Assembly (NCBI RefSeq): GCF_025965415.1
Contig: NZ_JAOPWY010000114.1
Coordinates: 1-50,255 of the forward strand
Origin: Nocardioides sp.
GTDB taxonomy: Bacteria > Actinomycetota > Actinomycetes > Propionibacteriales > Nocardioidaceae
Direction: 5' to 3'
DNA: 50,255 bases
Below the pieces are notes generated by a model. It searched no databases. It was not told the DNA's origin and saw nothing but the letters and a program-made list of their open reading frames with translations. This document shows positions 8,395 to 17,805 of this stretch, piece after piece. A program made the position numbers and the translations under genes. Every line of letters begins with the position of its first letter. The stretch's first letter is position 1.

Positions 8395-9630
8395 CTAGGA
8401 CGGAGTGTCGTGCTGATGCCCAAGGCGTCGGCGAGCGCGGGCAGGGGGCGTCGCAAGGATCGAGTGCCTCGGCAGTGTGATGACGAACGCCGAGCCGGGG
8501 TCGGCGGGGCGGTAGACGGCGTCACCTCCGTGGGCCTGCGCGAGCAGTCGCACGATCCAGAGTCCGAGCCCGACGGACTCGGGGTTGCGTTCGGTGCGGT
8601 TGAGCCGTTGAAAGAGCAGGTGGCGGTCGGCTATCGGTACGCCGGCACCGTGGTCCCGGACGAACATTTCGACTCCGGCGTCCACCGACCGCGCGCCGAT
8701 CACGATCGGAGGCTCGCCGTGCCGCTGGGCATTGGCGCCGAGGTTGACCATCATCTGCTGCAGGCGCACGGGGTCGGCGCGGACGGTGAGCCCCGGTTCG
8801 ACCTCGACGATGACGTCGGTGCTGCCCAGCAGCTCGGTGACTTGATGGGAGAGCTCCTCCACGTCCACGTCTTCCCAGTCCAAGATCAGCTTGCCGCCCT
8901 CCACCCGCTCGAGGTCGAGCAGCGTGATGGCCAGCGTGGAGAGCCGGGAGGTCTGCCGTGCGGCGGCAGCTACGAGGGGCTTCAGGTCGGCCGGCAAGCC
9001 CGGCTCCTCGCCGATGATCTCGAGCACGGACTCGATGGTGGCCAGGGGAGATCGGACGTCGTGGGCCAGGGTGGCCATCAAGGCGGCCCGCCAGCGCTGC
9101 TCCTCCTCGAGGGCCTCGCGGGCGGCCCTCAACCGTCGGACGCGGCCCTCAATGATCAGTGCGATGCTCACGGCGAACGGGATCACCAAGACGGTGCCGG
9201 CGAGTGCGTGCCGGGCCGTATCGCCAAGGACCAGGGCACCGAGGTATGCCAGCGCAGCAACCGGTGCGTTGAGGAGGATCGTCCGCCGGCTGTGGTGTAG
9301 CCCCAACCAGGCGAACGCGAGGACGAAGAACGCGCCGGAGCCAGAGCCGATACCGCCGATGGTCCACGTCGAGGCGCCGATCACGGTCCAGGCAAGCACC
9401 GCGAGCACTGCGGTGCTGCCGGCCGGCCAGCGGGCCCACGGCAGCACGACGGTCCCCACCGCGATCAAGAGGTCGATTGCGGCGAGGAGCAGCAACGGAT
9501 CGCGACGGTCGGGCAGTGAGGTGATCGCCACCAGACTCAACACGGCCGACACGAGAAACAGGAGGCCGGCCTGCCGCGCGGCACGCGCGGTGTCGGCCTC
9601 CCTGCGCTCAGGGTCAGCGGGGAGGGTCAT
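8395..9630 (-). CDS. Membrane sensor histidine kinase
   Basis: A 411-residue kinase. About five hydrophobic segments fill residues 20-165 (LLFLVSAVLSLVAITSL; LLLLAAIDLLIAVGTVVL; STAVLAVLAWTVIGAS; AFFVLAFAWLGLHH; TVLVIPFAVSIALII). Then come a HisKA domain with the phosphate-accepting His in LMATLAHDVRSPLATIE and a GHKL ATPase domain with N-box NLGANAQRHG, G1 DHGAGVP and G2 GLGLWIVRLL. It would autophosphorylate in response to a membrane or extracellular signal and pass phosphate to a response regulator. No regulator gene is adjacent, so it is an orphan kinase within this window. The ATG at 9630 has no strong ribosome site. Confidence 0.85.
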   Translation of the reverse strand: MTLPADPERREADTARAARQAGLLFLVSAVLSLVAITSLPDRRDPLLLLAAIDLLIAVGTVVLPWARWPAGSTAVLAVLAWTVIGASTWTIGGIGSGSGAFFVLAFAWLGLHHSRRTILLNAPVAALAYLGALVLGDTARHALAGTVLVIPFAVSIALIIEGRVRRLRAAREALEEEQRWRAALMATLAHDVRSPLATIESVLEIIGEEPGLPADLKPLVAAAARQTSRLSTLAITLLDLERVEGGKLILDWEDVDVEELSHQVTELLGSTDVIVEVEPGLTVRADPVRLQQMMVNLGANAQRHGEPPIVIGARSVDAGVEMFVRDHGAGVPIADRHLLFQRLNRTERNPESVGLGLWIVRLLAQAHGGDAVYRPADPGSAFVITLPRHSILATPPARARRRLGHQHDTPS

Positions 9631-9872
9631 ACCGCAGGGTAAACCGCGTGGCGGACGTCTCGTGACGGATCTGCTGCAGGACCAAGTGACGGACTAACCA
9701 CGGGTCCGGTCGCGGAGATGCACGCGGAGAAGATCCGGACGACGTCGGCCGTGGCATATCTCGCGCTCGCGTGTCGCGTTGGGTCGTTGGGCCAATTCCG
9801 GTGCCAGCCTTCCTCGGCAACGCCGGCGAGACGAGGATGTCGACAAGGTGCGCCGTCGAGGTGCTCAGCAGC

Positions 9873-11507
9873 TCAGCTTGGGTGTGAGTACGTGGTCTGA
9901 CTCAGGTCGCGGGGGAGGGCGATGGTCACGGTGGTGCCTACTCCGGGGGTGCTGTCGATCGTGAGTGATCCGTGGTGGGCGGCGACGATGTCCCGTGCGA
10001 TTGCGAGGCCGACGCCCGTTCCCGGAATAGCTTGGCGGTGGGTGCTCTCGGCTCGCCAGAACGTGTCACAGGCTTGGGTCACCTCGTCGTGCGACATCCC
10101 GACTCCGTTGTCGGTCACTGCAATGCGTACGTGGTCCGCGTTACCGTGCACTAGTAGCGCGACTTGGCCGCCACGACCGGTGAACTTGATCGCGTTCGAG
10201 ACCACGTTCCGCACCGCAACCTCGATTCGGGAGCCGTCCGCCAGCGCCCACTCGGCCCGCTGCGCGTCGGTCCTCAATGTGATGCGCGCCGCCGCGGCCT
10301 GCGTCGTGAAGGTGGCAGCCACAGAGTAGGTGAGATCCGCAAGGTCGGTAGACCGGAGATGTAGCTTGCGTCGGTCATCGGCGATGTCGAGAAGTTCCGT
10401 CATCCTGTTGCTCAGCTTGACCGCGGCGCCGTGGATCTTGTGGGCCGTGCGCTCAAGGTCGTCGTCGTGGCCGTCCACGTCGTGCAGGAGCAGTTCGACG
10501 TGCCCCATCAGGGAGCTGAGTGGGGTGAGCAGTTCGTGGGCGACGGTGGGGATGAAGTTCTCCCTGAGCTGGAGCGCGCGCGCCAGGTCGGTAACGTCGT
10601 GGGCTGCGAGCAGCGTCCCCCGTGCCGTGCCGTCGGGACGGAACACCCGGTGCGACGACGCCACCAGTGCGGCCTGTTTCCCGGGTGGCCCAACCCACAG
10701 CATCTCCTGGTCGGCGAGGTCGCCCTTCAGCGCTCGCGGGATGAGCTGATCCTCCGCGGGCACTAGCGTTTCGTTGTCTGCACGACGAACCTGCGATCCC
10801 GCCCGGTCCGGTCCGTCGAGGCGAAACCCCGCGATTTTGGCCCACCGACGCGCGAGGTCGTTCGCGAGAACCAGGTGCCCGCGGTCGTCGTAGAACGCCA
10901 TCGCCACATCGACGGAGTCGAAGATCGTCCGGGCGAGATCTTCGCCGTCCTCGGCCAGCGCGCTGGCGTTGCACAGCTCCGCCGAGCACGCCAGCGCCAG
11001 TTGCTCCAGGATGGCGACATCGTCCTCGCTCCACGCACGTGGTGTCGAGTCAATGGCGCAGACCGATCCCACAACACGACCATCACAGCCGACCACAGGC
11101 CACCCGGCGTACGCAATCACGTCCAGCTCCGCAATGGCCGGATTGTCGGCGACGCGCTCGTCCTTGCGCGCGTCCTCAATGAGCAACGGCGCTCCATCCA
11201 CTGCCACGTACTTGCAGAAGGAGTGCGACAGCGGGGTCTGGCGAGCGCTCCTGTAGGGCTCGGCAAGGCCGACCGCGCCCGGAAAGACCTGCCGATGCGC
11301 CTCCAAGATCGTCACGAGCGCCGTGGGCACCTTCAACAGCCGCTGCACCAGCAGCGCATAGTGGTCGAATGACCCGTCGACGGTGGCGGGACGCGAGTCC
11401 CGGGGCTCAAACGCCTCGGGCAATTGATGGCCATCGTGCGAGACGTCCTCGATACCCGTTTGCGAAGCGCGCGCATCCTGGATGTCCATGCGACGCGAGC
11501 GCGTCAT
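9873..11507 (-). CDS. Cytoplasmic GAF-PAS sensor histidine kinase
   Basis: About 544 residues. An N-terminal GAF domain has the run HSFCKYVAVDGAPLLIEDAR and GWPVVGCDGRVVGSVCAID. A PAS domain follows (RTIFDSVDVAMAFYDDRGHL), then HisKA with the acceptor His in FIPTVAHELLTPLSSLMGH and the GHKL domain with N-box RNVVSNAIKFTG, G1 TDNGVGMS and G2 GTGVGLAIARDIV. No membrane segment is seen, so it senses an internal signal. The ATG at 11507 is preferred because a G-rich ribosome site (CAGGGGGTTTTC) precedes it and the alternative upstream sequence reads as low-complexity. It is read in the same direction as the kinase at 8395-9630 but with 240 bases between them; again no response regulator is adjacent. 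Confidence 0.85.
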   Translation of the reverse strand: MTRSRRMDIQDARASQTGIEDVSHDGHQLPEAFEPRDSRPATVDGSFDHYALLVQRLLKVPTALVTILEAHRQVFPGAVGLAEPYRSARQTPLSHSFCKYVAVDGAPLLIEDARKDERVADNPAIAELDVIAYAGWPVVGCDGRVVGSVCAIDSTPRAWSEDDVAILEQLALACSAELCNASALAEDGEDLARTIFDSVDVAMAFYDDRGHLVLANDLARRWAKIAGFRLDGPDRAGSQVRRADNETLVPAEDQLIPRALKGDLADQEMLWVGPPGKQAALVASSHRVFRPDGTARGTLLAAHDVTDLARALQLRENFIPTVAHELLTPLSSLMGHVELLLHDVDGHDDDLERTAHKIHGAAVKLSNRMTELLDIADDRRKLHLRSTDLADLTYSVAATFTTQAAAARITLRTDAQRAEWALADGSRIEVAVRNVVSNAIKFTGRGGQVALLVHGNADHVRIAVTDNGVGMSHDEVTQACDTFWRAESTHRQAIPGTGVGLAIARDIVAAHHGSLTIDSTPGVGTTVTIALPRDLSQTTYSHPS

Positions 11508-11747
11508 GAAAACCCCCTGGGTCCGCCTTGTACGCCCGCCCTTTGGCAGGAGGATCGAAAGTAGCATCGGTCCGCAGAACGCCCCAAAGGTTCTCGCCCC
11601 AAAGGAGGTCACCCGATAGGCCTGGCGTTGCCGGTGAGTCGAGCTGCGACCTGGGCTGGAGTCGGGGTGAGTCTTGCGAGGCTCGCGGGGCCGCTGCGCT
11701 TGCGACAAGAGAGTCTGCTGCACGAACGGGTGACAGTCTGCCCTGCC

Positions 11748-12480
11748 CTACAGCGTGGTTTCCACCTGCGGTCGTGAGTCTTCAGGCGAGGTCGCGTTCG
11801 CGAGCTCGACCCGGGTCTTCCACTTGCGGCGATTGAGTAGCTCGATCTGCATCGAGGACCAGAAGCTCTCCATCATCGCGCTGTCGAGACAGTCGCCGAC
11901 GGTTCCCGAAGGACGGTAGAAGCCCGGCGGTACGGATGCGCTCACCGAAGGCCCACGAGGTGAACTGCACCCCCGTGAGCGGCATGGACCATGCCGCTGG
12001 TTCGGGTCGACGGTTGCGGATGGCCATGTCGAGGGCGTTGACGACCAGCGTGGAGTCCTGCCGGGTGTCGACCGACCAGCCAGCGGCACAGAACACCTTG
12101 CCTTCCCTGGTGGGGTGCTCGGTTAGTCGGTGACCCAAAACTCGTTGGGACGTAGTCGATGGAACTTGCGGTTCGCCAGGTCCTCGGCGGTCGCTGCGCC
12201 CTTGAGTCGCTTGGCGCGCGGCGGGCCTGGTAGGCCGTAGATCTCGGCCTGTGTCATCAGTACCGACACCAGTCGCGAGCTCACCTAGACCTTCATCCCG
12301 ATCGTGAGCTCTGCGTGGAACCGTCGATAGCGGTAAGTACTTCGGGACGCGACGTGGATCTCGCGGATCAGTCCGGAAGCCATGGCGGCGCATCTGGGTC
12401 GCGGACAACGGGCGGCGCTTGTAACGGCAATAGCCCTGACGCGAGACCCCGAGGACCCTGCACGCGACGTCGACGGGCAT
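11748..12480 (-). pseudogene. IS3-family transposase OrfB remnant
   Basis: The integrase-core transposase is visible only in pieces. The N-terminal part MPVDVACRVLGVSRQGYCRY is in one frame and TEHPTREGKVFCAAGW in the same frame further on, with shifts between. The DDE region is damaged: the usual VHSDHGVQ reads WSMPLTGVQ, so the second catalytic Asp is lost. GVQFTSWAFGERIRTAGLLPS and, in another frame, VGDCLDSAMMESFWSSMQIELLNRRKW remain; the latter carries the third catalytic residue (E of MMESFW). The last 35 or so residues (normally YNxxRRHS...) are missing. It cannot make an active transposase. Confidence 0.75.
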
Positions 12481-12504
12481 TCCCGGCGTCGGCCAGACGA
12501 TCGA

Positions 12505-12801
12505 TCACCGTGTGAACCCCTTTGGGTGCAGCCTGTCCTGATCGAGGAACTTCACGCCCTGCCGGATGACCGCCAGTTCGGTCTCGAGCTCACGGAGGCG
12601 TTTACGAGCCGCGTGGAGCTCGGCCGACTCGCTCGTGCTCACGCCCCGACGTTCACCGCGATCGATCTGGTCCTGCCGGACCCAGGCGTGTAGGCAGCCG
12701 GCGCTGATGCCGAGCTCGTAGGCGGTCTGTTTGACCTGTTTGCCTGAACGGACCAACGCGACCGCACGCGCACGGAACTCAGGCGGGTAGGGGCGAGGTA
12801 C
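12505..12801 (-). pseudogene. IS3-family transposase OrfA, start codon lost
   Basis: The frame gives a helix-turn-helix protein (PRPYPPEFRARAVALVRSGK, then QTAYELGISAGCLHAWVRQD) followed by a leucine-zipper-like tail (ELHAARKRLRELETELAVIR), the normal OrfA layout. The codon where ATG/GTG is expected, just before PRPYPPEF, is GTA at 12799-12801. Only an internal TTG at 12756 could start a shortened product that lacks the first part of the DNA-binding domain. Normally OrfA and OrfB are joined by programmed frameshifting; here OrfB is broken as well. Confidence 0.65.
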
Positions 12802-12914
12802 TCTCGAAGCCCTTCAGTCAGGCCCTCGACTCATCAGCAAATCTGAAACCCAACCTGTGGGGCAGGTCACAAACGCACGCTCATCCGCGATGAGTGAGAC
12901 GCTCCTATGCTTCG

Positions 12915-13975
12915 TCAAGCCCGCGGCGGGCTGCTTTCGAGTAGGCGATACAGGTCTCGGGCGACGTAGCGGGCCAGGCAGCGTTTGATCTCTCGGCTGG
13001 TCTTGCCTTCGGCGGTGCGGCGGGCGACGTAGTCGCGGGTGGCTGGCTGGTACTGGATCCGGCTTTGGACCACGGTGTGCAGTGCGTTGTTGAGTTGGCG
13101 GTCGCCGTAGCGGTTGAGTCGATAGCGGGTGGTGACCTGGCCGCTGTTGGCGGGGATGGGTGCCACTCCGGCGAGCATCGCGAACGCGGCCTCGGAGTGG
13201 ATGCGGCCGGGGTGGGACCACGCGCACAGCACCGTCGCTGCGACGATCGGTCCGACGCCGAACTCCTCGAGCAGATCCGGGCGCCACTTGCGGATGATGG
13301 CCACGATCGCCTTCTGCAGCTCACGGGCCTCTCTGAGCATCGCGTGCGCGCGACGCGCCAAGGTTCGCAGCGCCACCACGGTGCTGGTCGTCTCAACGTC
13401 CCACGACGAGTGCACGCGCAGGCTCGCGGCGGTGTTGAGCATCGCTGCGAGCTTCTGGCCGCGGAACCTGGCACGGATCGGTTCGGGTGCGGCGATGACC
13501 ATGCTGAAGACCTGCTGCTGGGCCTCGGTGGAGGCGTTGATCGCGGAGCGGCGAGCGGCCAGGAGCACCGACAGGGCTTGGCGATCGCCACCGGCGCGGG
13601 GTGTTCCCAACCGCGGCCGGGCCATCGCTTCACGTGCAGCGCGGATCGCGTCGAAGGGTCGGACTTCGCGCCGTTGCGGCGTGCGGCCCGCTTCGGGCGG
13701 TCCAGCTCGATGACGATCTCCGACATCTCCAGCAGGTGTCGGCTCAGGCCGGCGCCGTGGCCACCGGTCCCTTCGATCGCCCAGGCCCTTAGCGTCGCGC
13801 GGGTATTGGCGAACTCCACCAGCTCGGCATAGCCCTCGGCTGTCGCGTCGACGGTGATCTCGTCGAGGACACCACCGGTCGCAGCATCGACCACGGCCGC
13901 GGAGTGAGTATGGACGTGGGTGTCGACGCCGATGACGACATCGACCATCTCGCGCAGATCGGTCAGACTGTTCAT
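12915..13975 (-). pseudogene. IS110-family transposase (DEDD type) with one frameshift
   Basis: The N-terminal RuvC-like half starts at ATG 13975 (MNSLTDLREMVDVVIGVDTH) and carries the first Asp in GVDTHVHTH and Glu in AIEGTGGHG. After NGAKSDP the frame must shift by one base near 13654-13659 to continue as DAIRAAREAMARPRLGTPR. The C-terminal Transposase_20 domain follows (EFGVGPIVAATVLCAW, FAMLAGVAPIPANSGQ, RLNRYGDRQLNNALHTVV). Restoring one base gives an intact, full-length, well-conserved protein, so either the element was inactivated recently or this is a sequencing error. IS110 transposases use a DEDD active site and an RNA guide instead of terminal inverted repeats. Confidence 0.8.
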
Positions 13976-14230
13976 GCGTTCTCTCCTCCGCCGGACGGGA
14001 CGTGGTTCCGGTCCGGGACGGAGGCTCGGCAGGACTGTGATGAGACACGCCAGGCGCCGCTAACGCCAGGTGGTCAGGCTCCTGATCAGGCCAGCTCCTC
14101 CAACCGGGCCGGGGCCAGCAACCGCGAGTGGACAGGTCGCACGAAGGCACGAAGCCAGTCATTCCGGGGGTCACACACGCGGTCACCAGCCACAGCCCAT
14201 CACCATCAGGCTGCGTTGGCGATCCTCACA
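13976..14230 (-). ncRNA. Possible IS110 bridge-RNA region (5' non-coding end of the element)
   Basis: IS110-family elements encode a structured bridge RNA in the non-coding end next to the transposase start, with loops that pair with target and donor DNA. Here about 200-250 non-coding bases precede the transposase ATG. They contain hairpin-prone segments such as TCCGCC...GGCGGA-type pairing around 13986-14028 and the GGCGCC-GCTA-ACGCC stretch near 14052-14066. Presence of the RNA is inferred from the family; the exact ends and loops are not resolved. Confidence 0.35.
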
Positions 14231-14263
14231 GTCATTTCGCCGCGTGCGCGGGCCGTCCCTTCG

Positions 14264-15455
14264 GTGCGACGCGACATCCGGAGCGCCGACTTCGTCACGA
14301 CCAGGCTGACGCGGTCCAGCTCGGGCTTCCTCGAGGTCGCCGACGTGAACAACGACGGTCGGATCGACGCGAATGATGCCACCGTGACCGACTTCCCCAA
14401 GGGGCTGGCGGGTCGGGCTGCTCTCTCACCCGACCCTGTCCGGCAAGGCCGGTTTCGTTCCGGGAGTCGACGTCGACGGTGACGGTCAGTTCACCTCGCT
14501 TCCCACGTTCGGGCCTCGAAGGGTTCCTGTCCTGCAGTCCGGTGGTGACGCCCGCCTGCTCACCAGCGGCGTGGGTGCTCGACCGGCCACCTCAGTGTTC
14601 AAGAACCAGTGCGACCCCTACGAGAGAGATGAGGATGGAAAACGCACCCAGCCTCTGACGATCAACTCGTGTACCAATCCGCCCGGCCCTCAGTTCCCCG
14701 ATCATTACTCGTGCATCGCCTATCACGGCTCACGATTCGCCCTGACGCACAGCGGGAGCGACGACTCCGAGCTGCGCAAGGACAAGCACGCTGACGGACC
14801 GACTCGCTTTCCCAAGGCACTCGCCCTGGCAGGCTTGCAGACCGCCTACGAGTGGTGCCGGCTGGTCAACCGATCCGGTGGGAGCTCCCGCGGAGCCGAC
14901 GGCGTGCTGCTCGCCTTGTGGGTGCGGGAAGGCGCGTCGCCGCATCCGCAGAACACACCGTGCGGTCCCGTCACGGCAACCGGACCAGTTGGGGTGCGAG
15001 TCAGTATCGACCGGGTCACGATTGTGCAGGACAAGGACATCCAGGAGGACGAGCCGGGCGAGATCAACCTGTCACTCGTGCTCTACGACCCGCCGTCGCG
15101 CTTCAACCAGTCGGAGAAGTCGAAGGTCGGCCCGCTCTTCGCCGACGACGGTGGGACCAGTTCGACGCTGGTCGACGCGAAGGTGCCAGCACCGGTCCAG
15201 TACTGCCCAGGAGCCACCGGTCGTTTCCGAGTCGCCCTCCACGGCTGGGACGACGACGAAGGCGGTGACAACGGCGCGGAGGGCGCCGCCAACGGCGACT
15301 ACAACCAGGACAACAGCACGCCGGACGACGTGATCATAGGTTTCACAGCAGCACATTCCATCTCCGACATACCCCTCGAAGGCAGCGCCACCTTCACCAC
15401 GGTCTCAGGCGACATGGAGGTCATCTACCGGCTCGACAGGAGCACCGCTTGTTAG
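14264..15455 (+). pseudogene. EF-hand/dockerin-like protein, 5' part disrupted
   Basis: Two frames appear to belong together. From about 14264 one frame reads FVTTRLTRSSSGFLEVADVN then NDGRIDANDATVTDFPKG, with the calcium-binding DVNNDGRIDANDA of a dockerin-type repeat, and stops at 14482. The next frame carries VPGVDVDGDGQFTS just upstream and then an open frame from GTG 14571 to 15455 (294 residues) with no known domain. That part is Asp/Gly-rich and beta-like, with Cys residues that could pair, as in a secreted protein. No signal peptide is seen; the original N-terminus may have been cut off by the IS110 copy immediately upstream. A hairpin follows the stop. If the frame change is a sequence error, the gene would still lack a clear start. 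Confidence 0.5.
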
Positions 15456-15917
15456 CGGGATGGCACCGAGTCCTCAGCACGGCTCGAAGCTCGCTGGTCG
15501 CCCAGCGAGCCGTGCATCGGCGGATGTGCCCGGCGCACCACTTCGGGGGTGGAGGCTGCGCTCCTCAGCCATGCCCCGGAACCACGAGGTAGGTACCCCG
15601 TGGTCGGGTCGATCACGCGCGCAACGCCGCTCATGCCTACTCCCCCTCCTAAACGCTTATCCGTCGCAGTCCACACACCCATCTGCGACGGAGCAGTGCC
15701 GCGCATCCGAGGGATCCGCAGGTGGCATCGCTGATGTCGGTTTGCACGCCACGGTCCATGCACGGACTCCGAGCGCCGTGTCGGAATTACAGCGCTGCGG
15801 GCACGAGCGTCAGGGCGGTCCTGACTAGACCAGTTGGCGTTCGCGGTCTCTGAACGATGCCTGGACCGCGGAACCGTGGTGTGGTGTTCTCACGGATACA
15901 ACGTTCGGGGGGACATC
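15456..15917. other. Intergenic region with no gene seen
   Basis: About 460 bases. Besides the hairpin at 15477-15515 I see no RNA gene, repeat or recognisable protein fragment. Confidence 0.5.
15477..15515 (+). terminator. Hairpin after the EF-hand-like gene
   Basis: GCACGGCTCG (15477-15486) and CGAGCCGTGC (15506-15515) are a perfect 10-bp inverted repeat. An alternative inner stem uses GCTCGCTGG and CCAGCGAGC. It lies about 20 bases past the stop at 15455. Confidence 0.6.
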
Positions 15918-17048
15918 GTGCGACTCATCGGAATTCCGCTGTCACTGATCGCTGGGCTGCTGATTGTGCAGTCGCCGGCCGACGCGAACGTCGTCCGCGA
16001 CAGGGATTGCGGTGGCTTCCCAAGTCAGCAGGCCGCCCAGCTGTACTACCTCAACCACAACCCTGCTGCCGACCCGGACGGCTTGGACTCCGACAGTGAT
16101 GGCGTCGCCTGCGAGTCCCTCGGCGGGCCGTACTACTACGGCAGCAACCCGAACCCGGGAAGCAACAACCCGACGCCTCACCCTCCGAAGCCCCTTAAAC
16201 CTAGGCCGATCAAGGTTGTCAAGGTGCTGGCCGGCGATCTGCTCAAACTTCGCCAAGAAGGCAAGCCTGCCTACAAGGTCCGGCTCGTGGGCGCCGAGGT
16301 GAAGGGAAACTCGTGCGTCGCCAACGGTGCGCGTCGTGATCTGAAGTCGTGGATCAAGCCAGGGCGCGTGGTCACCGTCGAGATCGACAGGCGGGCGCCG
16401 AAGCGGCGCAAGGGCGTGACGTTGGCCAATGTTGTCACCAAGCGCGGCAACTACACGATCGGCGGCACCCAGGTCGGTTCCGGTTGGGCCACGGTCGCCA
16501 AGTACCGGTTCAGCGACCGCACCCGCTACGAGCGGTGGGCCGGCCAGGCCTCTTACCGTCGCCAGGGACTGTACGGCGAGTGCTTCGAGAACGCTGGCAG
16601 CGAGAAGAACCCCTACCTGATTGGTACCATCTTCGACTTCGGCTCGTGGCGCTACCAGTTCGCCGCGACAGATCCCGACGCCCTACCCGAGATGCAGGCC
16701 GAGAACACCGCATCGCCCGGGAGTGTCACTTACGGAGGACCTCCCGCACCTGGCTGGGTCTACGTACGCGTCGCGGTCACCGTGACGCGCATCAGCGCGG
16801 GCTCGGGGGCGCCGAGCTGGCTGGACTTTGAACTCGCCCGCGATTCCGACCGTTACGACACGTTCGGGTCCGGCACGAGTGACTGGTGTGGCACAGGTCC
16901 GGCATACCTCGACGAGCAGCCCCTCGCCCGGGGGCAGAGCCTGACCGGCTATGTATGTGCCAGCGTTCCCGCCCCGCTCCGCGCCGATGACACGTGGGTG
17001 ATCACGTCAGAGGACTACAAGACCGAGCGCTTCATCAGGGTTGGTTAG
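15918..17048 (+). CDS. Secreted Excalibur domain protein with degenerate SNase-like domain
   Basis: About 376 residues. A signal peptide (VRLIGIPLSLIAGLLIVQSP, cut near ADA) leads to an Excalibur calcium-binding domain at the N-terminus: RDCGGFPSQQAAQLYYLN and PDGLDSDSDGVACESL, with the DxDxDGxxCE signature. After a proline-rich linker (PTPHPPKPLKPRPIK) a region resembling staphylococcal nuclease follows (KVRLVGAEVKG, LKSWIKPGRVVTVEID, GTQVGSGWATVAKY). The SNase active-site DxPE and DxYGR motifs are absent, so it is probably not a nuclease. The C-terminal 130 residues are beta-rich (GWVYVRVAVTVTRISAG) like extracellular DUF4352-type folds. GTG 15918 is chosen because GGGGGG precedes it and it gives a clean signal peptide. 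It likely acts outside the cell. Confidence 0.72.
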   Translation: MRLIGIPLSLIAGLLIVQSPADANVVRDRDCGGFPSQQAAQLYYLNHNPAADPDGLDSDSDGVACESLGGPYYYGSNPNPGSNNPTPHPPKPLKPRPIKVVKVLAGDLLKLRQEGKPAYKVRLVGAEVKGNSCVANGARRDLKSWIKPGRVVTVEIDRRAPKRRKGVTLANVVTKRGNYTIGGTQVGSGWATVAKYRFSDRTRYERWAGQASYRRQGLYGECFENAGSEKNPYLIGTIFDFGSWRYQFAATDPDALPEMQAENTASPGSVTYGGPPAPGWVYVRVAVTVTRISAGSGAPSWLDFELARDSDRYDTFGSGTSDWCGTGPAYLDEQPLARGQSLTGYVCASVPAPLRADDTWVITSEDYKTERFIRVG

Positions 17049-17320
17049 AGCTCGGACCATCATTCGGCCAGCTGAGTGACTTGTGTTGCTGCTTCAGTCC
17101 GCCGTTTTTGCCCCGCAAGCCTGAAGGGCGCGCGAGCCAAGCGACCGATGAAGTCTTCCCCTCCCCCGCGACTCACTGAAGTCAAGGACGTCGGACCAAC
17201 ATACGGAGGGTGCATTTCCACGCTCAAAGCGTGCGGATAGGTCGCGCCCGCCAACATCTCAAAGGGAGCGTGCAAACACAGGCTCGCTGGCGCACTGCCC
17301 AGCGATGACGACGGCTCAAC

Positions 17321-17638
17321 CTAGCCGGTCTGCCGAAGTTGCCCGCGGCTGATCGCAAGCACCAGCAGCGCTACGGAGTCGTTCTCCAGAATGCCCTGGG
17401 CCTGCCCGATGATCGTGCGGTTGACGATCGCGATCCCGAGCTCGTCAATCTCTCGTTCAGCCGACACCGCCGCGGCCAGGTTCCTGCTAGTGCTCTGCTG
17501 CTGCGACGTCATCGGCATCGAAGCGCTTGCCGCGAGCGCCACGGAAGCGGCAACCCGAGGTCTTGCGCTCATCGGGTGGTGAATCTGCTCGAGGACATGT
17601 GACAGCCGCGTTGGTTGCACAGGGTAAGGCAGAGACAT
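17321..17638 (-). pseudogene. ANTAR-like protein remnant
   Basis: The frame contains EREIDELGIAIVNRTIIGQA then QGILENDSVALLVLAISRGQ, close to the start of an ANTAR RNA-binding domain (…VIGQAKGILME…), as in GAF-ANTAR antiterminators. The expected continuation with the conserved Ala, Phe and Ser/Thr residues is missing and the frame stops soon after. I read it as the decayed 3' end of an ANTAR regulator. The ATG at 17638 is an arbitrary choice within a longer open frame. Confidence 0.35.
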
Positions 17639-17790
17639 AGCTACCGAGCCGCAGCAGGACGGAGGCGCATTGGTGCGGGGCGTCCAGCTGGCGAGGCCGA
17701 CCCCTGGTACGAGGCAACCTCTTGCGGTGAGGTCTAGACCGCGGTACAGATCAGGAGAAGGCTCGCGGCCCGCCGGGGCGCGCCTGAGCA

Positions 17791-17798
17791 GGAGGAGG
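17791..17798 (+). promoter_or_regulatory. Strong ribosome binding site of cstA
   Basis: GGAGGAGG lies seven bases before the ATG at 17806. It fixes the start of a gene whose first 25 residues are otherwise poorly conserved. Confidence 0.7.
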
Positions 17799-17805
17799 TC
17801 GCTCC

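Larger units (their letters stand above)
11748..12830 (-). mobile_element. Decayed IS3-family insertion sequence
   Basis: OrfA and OrfB of an IS3-type element are present on the minus strand but damaged. Terminal inverted repeats were not found, so the limits are approximate: the OrfB end is truncated near 11748 and the OrfA end begins near 12801. The element abuts an IS110-family copy. Several independent frameshifts show that it is old and inactive. Confidence 0.75.

Noticed and set aside
11578..11610. Direct repeat CGCCCCAAAGG twice
   Set aside because: Two short copies only, 16 bases apart, upstream of the cytoplasmic kinase; too little to call a regulatory array.
12814..13287. Alternative open frame in the IS110 region
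   Set aside because: Mirror or shifted frame of the transposase; the conserved domains are in the frames of 12915-13975.
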